A stretch of 34,677 nt of DNA from Myxococcales bacterium (GTDB taxonomy: Bacteria > Myxococcota_A > Polyangia > Palsa-1104 > JAEUJZ01). Position numbers and translations under genes: made by a program. Shown here one piece after another: positions 22,473 through 29,642 of the stretch. Under the pieces are notes generated by a model that saw only the letters and a program-made list of their open reading frames with translations, searched no databases and was not told the origin of the DNA. The stretch's first letter is position 1. Every line of letters starts with the position of its first letter. The stretch lies in assembly GCA_016794505.1 (NCBI GenBank), contig JAEUJZ010000135.1, positions 1 through 34,677 on the forward strand, written 5' to 3'.

Positions 22473-24908
22473 ATGTGTTCCGCTTGGCTCCTGTTCTTGG
22501 CTGTGCTGCTGGTTCCTGCCGGTGCCGTCGCAAGCCCGGCGGAGTCCCCGCTGCCCGCGCGCTTTGCCTTGGTGGCGCCCGAGTCGGTAGCGCTGCAGAT
22601 CGCGTCGTCGCCCGCCCGCGTAAGAGAACGGCACGTATCGACGGCAGCACTGGCGTTTTCGACGCCAGTCTGCAACGAGCGCGCGGCCGGTCTGTGTGAC
22701 ATCAACTGGCAGAGCGCACCGGCTGCACTCGTTCCGATTTTGCTGCCTGAACCGTGGGCCACCGAGGTGAAGAGCGGCCAAGCGCAGGTGCTGCTGCGGG
22801 CGGAAGATGGCTCGCCCGTGCTGGTCACGCGGCGCGGGTCGGTGCTGTTGGCCTTTGCCACGGACAGCGAACAGCCAGGTGATCCAGGGGCGCGCTTACT
22901 GCGCTGGTCCTATTTCAACTATCTGCTGTATGTCGCAGCGTGCCAGGCAGGCGGGATCGCGCCGCAGCGCTACGCTGACTTCGCGCTGTCACCGTTGCCT
23001 GGACCGACGGTGCAGCGCCTGATCTGGCTGGCTCTGCTTGCCGTATGGATTCTCGCCTGTGTCGCATTTCGCGCGGCATGGCGACGGGGGCGCCGACACC
23101 CCGAAGCCGCGGCCGAGTTCCTGCGTGCCGTTGCGCAAGCCCGACATGGGAACGCGGAAACGGATGCCGCTGCCCCGCCTGCAGATTCCGCTTCTTCCGC
23201 GCTTCTGCCTTTTGCCCGTCCTTTGTCGGGACTCCTTGCGCTGCTCGCCAACATGCTCGTCTTGATCGGGCCCTATTTTGCGATGCAGTCCCTGCTGGCG
23301 CGCCGCGTTCAGCCCTTTCCCGAAGCCGACGGGCTGTGGCGGACCACGGCCGACGCGCTGTTTATCCTGTGGATGACGTTCGATCTGGGAACGCAGACCG
23401 CATTCGTGAAGTACTTCGCCGAACACCGCGCCAGCCGGGACGGAAAAATTCAGGAACGAGCGCTCGCCGATGTGCAGTTCTACATCTGGTTTCAGGTGTT
23501 CTCGCGCTTGATCGAAGCGTCGCTCTTGGTGGCTGTGGCGATCGGTTTTTTGCCGCTTTCAAGCTACGCCCTGTACGCGCCTTTTGTCCTGCTTTACGCC
23601 GGCACCTGCCAGCCCGCTTTTCCGGCCGTGGGCAAGTTCTTGTGTCAGGCGATGCAGCGCTTTGACTATTACAACCTGCTCGACTTCCTGGAGTCGCGAC
23701 TGTTGAGCTTCCTTATTCCCATTCCGTTTATTCTGTTTTTTCGTTCCTGGGGACAAAGCCATCCCGCGTTTGGCGAAGCCTATGGCGCTGCCATTGGCAT
23801 GGGTGTCGGTGCCTTTGCCAATGCCCTGGTGGTCTTGGCCATGGGCCTGTTCGCCCTGTCACGGCTGCAGATTCCCGTCGGAACGTTGTTCTTGGCGCAG
23901 TTCCGTTCGGACACCGCGGCGCGTCAGCTTTGGTTCGGTCTAAAGCTCACGCTGGGTCAGGAACCATTCCGCCTGACTTCCTTTTTGGAGTCGCTGATCA
24001 TCATTCGCTGGCTGCGCGACTTTCCCACTTGGCTGGGCATCCGCGATCTACTGCACAATCGTCTGACCTTCCTCTATTTCTTTGCGTGGAGCTTCTATCA
24101 GAGCGCGATTCCCGCGGTCTCGGAAGCGCTGAGCACCGGCAAGAAGCAGCTTGTGCAGTACTACGTCAGCCGATATCTGCAGCTTGGGACGCTGTTCTCG
24201 GTGACAGTGTTCTCGCTGCTTATGGCGACGGGGGCTTTCTATGTCCGCGGTGCCCTGGGCGGGCAGTGGACGCTGGCCGAGGGCTTCCTGGTCGTCGCAT
24301 CGCTTTCCGGTCTGCTCTTGCCGTGGGCTTGGCTGACAGACTCGCTGCAGCAGGGGGCGGGACGCACAGGCACCACGATGTTCATTATGCTGGTGGAACA
24401 GGCACTGCGCTTGGGACTCCTTTTTCTGTTTGTGCAGCGCTTCCAGTTCTTAGGAATCTATCTGGCCGCGCTGAGCGCGCTGGTCCTAAAGTGCCTGTTG
24501 GCGTGGTCGATCAATCACCGCACCATCGTTCGGCTGCAGGTGCCCGTGTGGACGACCTTGCTGGCACCGGCTCTAGCAGCGGCCTGCAACTTCGCTTTTT
24601 GGAGCGCGGTGACCTGGCTGTTTTCCGCGCTGGGTTTGCAGGGACCCGCGTGGTCTGTCGGCCTGTTTTTCGTCGCTGGAGTCGGCTCGATCGTCGTCTG
24701 CTTGTTCCTGCTTGGGCTCTGTGGCGGCATCGACGCGGTGCTGCAGCAAGAGCTTGCCCAGGCCTCGGACCTGTCTGCCGTGCTGCGTCCGCTGTGTCGT
24801 CTGCTCGCTTTGGCGGCTCGCTCGGGCGCGCGGCTCGCTCCCTTTACGCCGCCGGCTCCCACAGCGTGGGAACAGGCCCAAAAAGAAGCGGCCGAGATCG
24901 CAGGCTAG
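22473..24908 (+). CDS. MOP-type flippase-like membrane protein with N-terminal periplasmic domain
   Basis: An 811-residue protein. A signal peptide (1-20) and a periplasmic domain of about 160 residues come first. The part VLVTRRGSVLLAFATD...LLRWSYFNYLLY (about 117-153) resembles the end of GATase-like/BatA-type domains. A membrane helix (about 184-202) and a basic linker follow. The rest is polytopic (around 12-14 helices) and resembles Wzx/MATE-like flippases of the MOP superfamily, with the segment ILWMTFDLGTQTAFVKYFAEHR (about 297-318) matching 'LFDLGLGTAxVRYxAE'. Flippases of this type move lipid-linked oligosaccharides across the inner membrane. It lies 105 bp after the PLA2-like gene, so it could be co-transcribed or separate. 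The fusion is unusual. Substrate unknown. Confidence 0.75.
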   Translation: MCSAWLLFLAVLLVPAGAVASPAESPLPARFALVAPESVALQIASSPARVRERHVSTAALAFSTPVCNERAAGLCDINWQSAPAALVPILLPEPWATEVKSGQAQVLLRAEDGSPVLVTRRGSVLLAFATDSEQPGDPGARLLRWSYFNYLLYVAACQAGGIAPQRYADFALSPLPGPTVQRLIWLALLAVWILACVAFRAAWRRGRRHPEAAAEFLRAVAQARHGNAETDAAAPPADSASSALLPFARPLSGLLALLANMLVLIGPYFAMQSLLARRVQPFPEADGLWRTTADALFILWMTFDLGTQTAFVKYFAEHRASRDGKIQERALADVQFYIWFQVFSRLIEASLLVAVAIGFLPLSSYALYAPFVLLYAGTCQPAFPAVGKFLCQAMQRFDYYNLLDFLESRLLSFLIPIPFILFFRSWGQSHPAFGEAYGAAIGMGVGAFANALVVLAMGLFALSRLQIPVGTLFLAQFRSDTAARQLWFGLKLTLGQEPFRLTSFLESLIIIRWLRDFPTWLGIRDLLHNRLTFLYFFAWSFYQSAIPAVSEALSTGKKQLVQYYVSRYLQLGTLFSVTVFSLLMATGAFYVRGALGGQWTLAEGFLVVASLSGLLLPWAWLTDSLQQGAGRTGTTMFIMLVEQALRLGLLFLFVQRFQFLGIYLAALSALVLKCLLAWSINHRTIVRLQVPVWTTLLAPALAAACNFAFWSAVTWLFSALGLQGPAWSVGLFFVAGVGSIVVCLFLLGLCGGIDAVLQQELAQASDLSAVLRPLCRLLALAARSGARLAPFTPPAPTAWEQAQKEAAEIAG

Positions 24909-24920
24909 GAGTGTGTGGCC

Positions 24921-24946
24921 GACGTCCCACCCGTGCTGTGGGCGTC
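24921..24946. terminator. Stem-loop between convergent flippase and LPMO-like genes
   Basis: GACGTCCCAC (24921-24930) pairs with GTGGGCGTC (24938-24946) through a 9-bp stem with one bulged T and a seven-base loop. It sits exactly between the two convergent stop codons and ends at the LPMO-like gene's TAA. There is no long T run, so it is a plausible bidirectional terminator rather than a certain one. Confidence 0.5.
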
Positions 24947-25651
24947 TTAGTGTACGGCGCGGCGGCGGCGGGATCGCACAACGAACAAAGGAAGCAAAAC
25001 GGAAGCCAGCGGCAGGAGTGATGTAGGATGCCGTGCAGACATCTGGCAGCCCGAAGCCATGCCGCCGCCCGGCGGCGGAGGCGGCGTCGCAGCGTCGACG
25101 GCTGGTGGGCTGGCCATGTCCGGCGGGGGGCCACTTCCCTGCAGCGTTACGTCGGCGCAGGAATAGTACGTCGCTCCCATCGGAATCGTTGCGGGTGGGC
25201 AGGGGTCCGCGTCCGTTCCGTACATAATCTGGCGCATGCGAAAGGTGCAGTTGCTGCAGGTCACGCCCCCCGGAAGCTGCACTTGCGCCGTATAGGGGCG
25301 TGGCGTCGTCCCGGTGGCCACGTGCTTGACGTTGGCCAATAGCTGCCAGGTCTTGTCGCCATCGGTCGACAGATCAAACAGGAAGCAGCCGGGGTGATTC
25401 ACCGTCTCGGTCCAGTTGACGGTGAGCGTCGAGCCAGACGTGAGCACGCTGGGGTTTGTGGTCTTGCCGACGCCACAGGGGCCGTTGGGATCTTTGTACA
25501 GGTCCGAGTTGTCGCGCGGCTTCGGCGAGGTCAGAAGTGCATGTCCGCGAACAATGCCCGGACTTAGGAGTCCGAACCCCAGCAGCGCGGCAGGCACGAC
25601 GACCCAAAAGGAATCTCGCAGGCGGCGAAAATAGGAAGCTCGGTCGGACAT
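24947..25651 (-). CDS. LPMO-like histidine-brace protein with MYXO-CTERM-like tail
   Basis: A 234-residue secreted protein. The signal peptide ends at VRG, so the mature N-terminus is His37 (HALLTSPKPR), the hallmark of lytic polysaccharide monooxygenases that bind copper through the N-terminal His and a second His. A candidate second ligand is H86 in TETVNHPGCF. YYSCADVTL (162-170) matches the axial-residue strand of LPMOs, and six cysteines fit two to three disulphides. From about 172 a Pro/Ala linker leads to GC (201-202), a hydrophobic helix and RSRRRR, a sorting tail like MYXO-CTERM. It may cleave or bind polysaccharide at the cell surface; it belongs to the myxobacterial 'polysaccharide monooxygenase-like' group as far as I can tell. 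AGGAG precedes the ATG by eight bases. It is last in the operon. Confidence 0.78.
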   Translation of the reverse strand: MSDRASYFRRLRDSFWVVVPAALLGFGLLSPGIVRGHALLTSPKPRDNSDLYKDPNGPCGVGKTTNPSVLTSGSTLTVNWTETVNHPGCFLFDLSTDGDKTWQLLANVKHVATGTTPRPYTAQVQLPGGVTCSNCTFRMRQIMYGTDADPCPPATIPMGATYYSCADVTLQGSGPPPDMASPPAVDAATPPPPPGGGMASGCQMSARHPTSLLPLASVLLPLFVVRSRRRRAVH

Positions 25652-25660
25652 GGGAGACTC

Positions 25661-26776
25661 CTAGCAGCGGTTGAGAGGGATCAGCAGGCTGCGCAGGGTG
25701 TCGATGGCGGGCTCGTCCTGGCAGTTGCCCTTGCCGCTGCCGTCGAACAACAGATCGCCGCCCATCGTGGTTGCGGGGTCCGGCAGCATGGCCTTAAACG
25801 CCGCCGACGGAGCCAGGCCGTTGTTCTTGTATGTATTGTCGAGGATGCGCGTCCCGTCGCTGTTTGGCTCGATGTCCAGGCCCATCGGGCTGAGCAAGTT
25901 GGTTACGCTGATCACCGCGATGCCGACGGAGGCATTGCCCTCGATGCGGTTCTGGCTGATGGTGGTGTTGTCGGCCGCCATGATCAGCATGCCCAGCCCC
26001 GGTGGGACCTTGGCGACGGTTGACATGGGATCGCCGAAGTTTTCGTGGTTGTTGTCGTGGACATAGTTGTTGCGGACGATGCAGTCCTTGCCGACTTTGC
26101 TGGGGTTGTTGGGCAGGACAAAGACCAAGAGGCCGCCTGTGTTGTCCCAGGCTTCGTTGTTTTCGACGAGCGCATCGACGGTGTTTTCGATCTCGATGCC
26201 AGCGACATTGCCATAAGCCTTGCAGCCACGAACGACGGCGCGCTTGCTCTGCCCGACATAGATGCCAGCGTCTGAGATGCGCGTGGCGACACAGTCTTCG
26301 ATCAAGATGTCTTCGGACTCGACGGGATACAGGCCGTACTGGCCGGCGTTGTCGGTGATGACATCGCGGAAGGTGACGTGGTGCGTCTTCTGCGTGGTCA
26401 CGCCGTTGCCGCTGTAGTTGCGCACCAGAAAGCCGCTGATCGTGAAGTGGGCGCCGCTTACCACCACGGCGTCTTTGCGCAGCTTGCCTCCGTCGAGCGA
26501 GCCGTCGAGGATGGGGCGTTCGTCGCTGCCACTGCCGCTGACCGTCCCGCGAAGCTCAACACCGGGGCGGTTCACATCGATCGACTCTTTGTAAAGACCG
26601 GGACGCACCTGCACGACCCACTTGCTGCGGTCCTTGGGCATGGCGTCGATGGCGGCTTGGATCGAGCCACCGGACTCGACGATGACATCGACATCGCTGC
26701 AGTGGGCGGTACCCAGCAGCACGGCACAGGGGACGACGACGCGAAACAGGGAACGTAGCGTGCTACGCAAGCTCAT
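25661..26776 (-). CDS. Exported parallel beta-helix repeat protein
   Basis: A 371-residue exported protein with a signal peptide ending near GTAHC26. The pre-Cys His is unusual for a lipobox, so a lipid anchor is uncertain. SGGSIQAAIDAMPKDRSKWVVQVRPGLYKESI (36-67) is the classic start of pectin-lyase/NosD-type right-handed beta-helices. Repeated coils follow, with Asn-rich 'V(R/E)NNxVxDN' and 'GIxIxxS' patterns (ISDAGIYVGQSKRAVVRGC, VAGIEIENTVDALVENNEA). Beta-helices of this kind are carbohydrate-binding or lyase-like scaffolds, and I see no catalytic lysine or arginine set that would prove a lyase. From memory, similar beta-helix proteins occur in gene pairs with diheme c-type cytochrome genes, which fits the upstream neighbour 41 bp away. 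Confidence 0.85.
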   Translation of the reverse strand: MSLRSTLRSLFRVVVPCAVLLGTAHCSDVDVIVESGGSIQAAIDAMPKDRSKWVVQVRPGLYKESIDVNRPGVELRGTVSGSGSDERPILDGSLDGGKLRKDAVVVSGAHFTISGFLVRNYSGNGVTTQKTHHVTFRDVITDNAGQYGLYPVESEDILIEDCVATRISDAGIYVGQSKRAVVRGCKAYGNVAGIEIENTVDALVENNEAWDNTGGLLVFVLPNNPSKVGKDCIVRNNYVHDNNHENFGDPMSTVAKVPPGLGMLIMAADNTTISQNRIEGNASVGIAVISVTNLLSPMGLDIEPNSDGTRILDNTYKNNGLAPSAAFKAMLPDPATTMGGDLLFDGSGKGNCQDEPAIDTLRSLLIPLNRC

Positions 26777-26817
26777 CAGATACCTCTTCCGAAGCGGGTG
26801 GAAGGACAGCGACGTGG

Positions 26818-28026
26818 CTACTTGAAGGAACGCAGGACGGGAAGCCCCGACGGAACCTGCGCGGGGATCTCGGGGGTCAGCGATTCATCGGTCAGCGACT
26901 TCATGAAGGCGACAAGATCGGCGCGATCGCTCATCGACAGATCGAACTTGCGGATCTTGTCGTCGAGATTGGGAACCATCAGATCGTGGCCGCCACCCTT
27001 GGCGTAGAAGTCCATCACTTCTTCCAGCGTGTGATAGATGCCGTTGTGCATGTACGGCGCGGTCTTTTCGATGTTGCGCAGCGTCGGGATCTTGAAGGCG
27101 AAGTTGTACCCCGCATCCATGCTGATGGCGCCACGGCCGAGATCTGCGTCGTACTTGGTGGGGTCTTTGACGTTGGGAACGCCGATGATCTTGTAGTCCT
27201 GGTTGGCGAAGTTGGGCAGGCCGTGACACTCAAAACAGCGGGTGCTGACCGAGCGGAAGAGCTTCAGGCCATTGCGGGCGCTCGGCGAGAGCGCGCTGGT
27301 ATCGCCCGCTGCGAAGCGATCAAAGGCCGAGCTGGCGCTGATGATCGTGCGTTCGAACGTCGCGATGGCCGCCGCGATGTTGTCAAAGGTCACGGCCGAG
27401 CCACCCTGCCCGCCAAAGGCGCGATCGAACTGCTCGACGTAGGCCGGGATTTTCTTGAGCTCGGAAACCAGCTCGGCCGGCTTCTGATCCATCTCGACCG
27501 GGCTTTGGATGGGACCTTTGGCTTGCTCTTCCAGCGTCGTCGCACGACCGTCCCAGAACTGCTCTTTGTTAAAGGCCGAGTTCCACACTGTCGGGGCGCT
27601 GCGACCGGTTCGCTGCCCACGAATGCCGACGGAAAAGTCCAAGCCATCGGCAAAGCCACGATCGGGGTGATGGCAGTGCGCGCAGCTAATGCTGTTGTCG
27701 CCGGACAAGACGGGATCGAAGAACAGCAGCCGGCCTAGCTCGATGCGCTCGGGCGAATTCAGGCTGCCCGCGGGACGGTTCAGCGCTGGAAAAGGCTTGA
27801 GCAAGCCGTTGTCCATATCGACGGGCGGCAGCGGCGCTTGGCACTCAGCGACGCCCCCTTTGCCATCGACGGGCTCGGTGAGCCACACGGCGCGCAGACC
27901 CTTGGGGCACTGAATCTGGGGGCTGCCGTCGCTGGATCCGCAGCCGATGGCCATGAGGCTGATGCACAGCCCCGCCGAGAGGCGCATGCGTCGGAGTGTT
28001 CGATTGGAAAAGCGAGGTGAATTCAT
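26818..28026 (-). CDS. Diheme cytochrome c peroxidase/MauG-family lipoprotein
   Basis: A 402-residue periplasmic lipoprotein with lipobox AIGC29. It is the classical CcpA/MauG layout. GRLLFFDPVLSGDNSISCAHCHH carries heme c at C115-H119. The conserved FWDGRATTLEEQAKGPI follows, then a second heme at CFECH (C264-H268), and KIPTLRNIEKTAPYMHNGIY holds the conserved Thr-Pro/Met region near the second heme. The family reduces H2O2 or forms high-valent diheme iron to oxidise partner proteins (MauG, MbnH). Which applies here is not visible. The ATG at 28026 is chosen over an upstream TTG because the signal peptide fits. It sits first in the three-gene block with beta-helix and LPMO-like genes. Confidence 0.92.
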   Translation of the reverse strand: MNSPRFSNRTLRRMRLSAGLCISLMAIGCGSSDGSPQIQCPKGLRAVWLTEPVDGKGGVAECQAPLPPVDMDNGLLKPFPALNRPAGSLNSPERIELGRLLFFDPVLSGDNSISCAHCHHPDRGFADGLDFSVGIRGQRTGRSAPTVWNSAFNKEQFWDGRATTLEEQAKGPIQSPVEMDQKPAELVSELKKIPAYVEQFDRAFGGQGGSAVTFDNIAAAIATFERTIISASSAFDRFAAGDTSALSPSARNGLKLFRSVSTRCFECHGLPNFANQDYKIIGVPNVKDPTKYDADLGRGAISMDAGYNFAFKIPTLRNIEKTAPYMHNGIYHTLEEVMDFYAKGGGHDLMVPNLDDKIRKFDLSMSDRADLVAFMKSLTDESLTPEIPAQVPSGLPVLRSFK

Positions 28027-28130
28027 CGGCGCAACGTAGACCAAGTGCGCGACCTAGGACAATCCTCGGCGTGCGGGGCGGAACAGAATCGGGCGGGGGG
28101 CACGAATACGATGGGGCGGGGGCGCGAGCG

Positions 28131-29642
28131 CTAGAAGCTGATCTGCGCTTGCAGCTTCAGGACGTTGTCGTCGGGCAGCGTCTCAAGCGCGACTTGGCCG
28201 GGACGCAGGCGGACGCGCTCACCGTACGAATAGCGCGAGTACTGCAGGAAGATCTGCGCCCCAAGCAGCCAGTTCACCGTCGCACCGATGCGCGGCGAGA
28301 CAATGCGCAGCGCGCTGGCTTCGTCCTGCACGTCGATGACGACGCGGTCATAGCGCAGCGCGACGAAGGCGTACGAAAACGGCTGATAAAAGATCTCGCC
28401 GCCCCACTTAAACGCCAAGCGCCCGTCGCGGTTGATCGTCGGATCGGGATCGACCTGCTGGCTTTGGGTATAGACCGTCATCGCGAACAGCTTGAGCAGA
28501 AGGTCGCCGTGTCGCAGAAAGCGCGTGCTCTCGGGCGAGAAGCGAGACAGCGCGCTGCGCAGGCTGAACGTGTACTCGCCCCCGGCGCTCCACAGCGAGC
28601 CGTTGCCGTCGCTTTTTTCGACGCCCAGATAGTTTTCGTACAGCCCGCGGCCGCCCCAGGAGTGCAGCGCTTCGATGGCCGGCGCCAGATACTGCACGGC
28701 CGAGGCGCTGATCACCGATCCGCCCAGATAGAAGCGACCCAGCCACAGGTTCAGCGTCGCATCGAGCCCCACCACGCGCATGCCGGCATCGCGTAGCTCT
28801 TTGAGCTGACGCTTGTCGCGCGACTGCGCATCCAGGAAGTAAAAGCCGATGCTGGCGATGCGCCGAATGTCGACGCCGGCATTTAGATAGTTCAGCAGCG
28901 TCAGGCCCTGGTTCGACTCGATGGCCTCCATGTGGGCGCCGACGCCCTGCAGCAGAAAGAACGACAGGCCGGATCCGATGTGCTCGAAGTCGAAGCGCAC
29001 CTGGCCGCCCATCTGGTGCGTGCGCCCGAACAGATAGGTGTCGTAGTGTTCGAGCCAGCCGAAGCGATCCCAAAACGAACCAGCGCGAACCATCAGCTTG
29101 AAGCGCAGGCGCGGGCCGCTGGCTTGCCAGTTGAACGTCAGAAAGCCCTGGGCGATGCCCCACTGACGGTCGATGATCGGGCGCGCCCAGTCGGAATACA
29201 GCGATCCCATGAGCGCCACTTCGCCGCGCAGGTACTTGTTGCCCGCGCCCAGATAGATCTCGGACCAGTCGGACTCTTGCGTGCGGCTGTATAAAAAGCC
29301 GGACCGGAAGTAGTCATCGTCGATGAGCCAGGGCGAGTGAATGCTGGTCGAGGACTCGCCCGCGGCGACATTTTCACCGCGCGGTCGAAAGCTCAAGCGC
29401 AGCGGCGCGCGAAAGTATCCGGTGGCGCGGAAATCGACGGGACCGACGGTAAGACCCATGCCAGGCTTGGTCACCGCAAGCTCGCTGGGGGCGCTGGTGG
29501 CAGGCGCGGGCAGGGTCGGCGGTGCTTGCACAAACGGTGATGGAGCCTCGCTTGCGGGCTCGTTTTCCGCCAGGGCAGCGACGGGAAGCTGCGTCAAAAG
29601 CAAAGCGAGTCCGGCGAGGCCGAAGCGGGGGCGCAGGGACAT
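28131..29642 (-). CDS. Outer-membrane beta-barrel protein
   Basis: A 503-residue exported protein. A signal peptide (1-25, ending ALAEN) is followed by a Pro/Ala-rich stretch, and the remainder has alternating hydrophobic/polar strands with many aromatic girdle residues (FRATGYFRAPLRLSFRPRG, YLRGEVALMGSLYSDWARP, FKLMVRAGSFWDRFGWLEH, ALRYDRVVIDV). It ends in a terminal Phe (KLQAQISF), the standard outer-membrane insertion signature. No TonB box or plug domain, so it is porin-like rather than a TonB receptor. Its ATG overlaps the GH15 stop (TAATG), implying coupled translation and a joint role in glycan handling at the surface. Specificity is unknown. Confidence 0.85.
   Translation of the reverse strand: MSLRPRFGLAGLALLLTQLPVAALAENEPASEAPSPFVQAPPTLPAPATSAPSELAVTKPGMGLTVGPVDFRATGYFRAPLRLSFRPRGENVAAGESSTSIHSPWLIDDDYFRSGFLYSRTQESDWSEIYLGAGNKYLRGEVALMGSLYSDWARPIIDRQWGIAQGFLTFNWQASGPRLRFKLMVRAGSFWDRFGWLEHYDTYLFGRTHQMGGQVRFDFEHIGSGLSFFLLQGVGAHMEAIESNQGLTLLNYLNAGVDIRRIASIGFYFLDAQSRDKRQLKELRDAGMRVVGLDATLNLWLGRFYLGGSVISASAVQYLAPAIEALHSWGGRGLYENYLGVEKSDGNGSLWSAGGEYTFSLRSALSRFSPESTRFLRHGDLLLKLFAMTVYTQSQQVDPDPTINRDGRLAFKWGGEIFYQPFSYAFVALRYDRVVIDVQDEASALRIVSPRIGATVNWLLGAQIFLQYSRYSYGERVRLRPGQVALETLPDDNVLKLQAQISF

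Noticed and set aside
21684..22781. 365-residue minus-strand frame over the PLA2-like gene
   Set aside because: Antisense shadow; Arg/Gln/Ala-rich with no motif.
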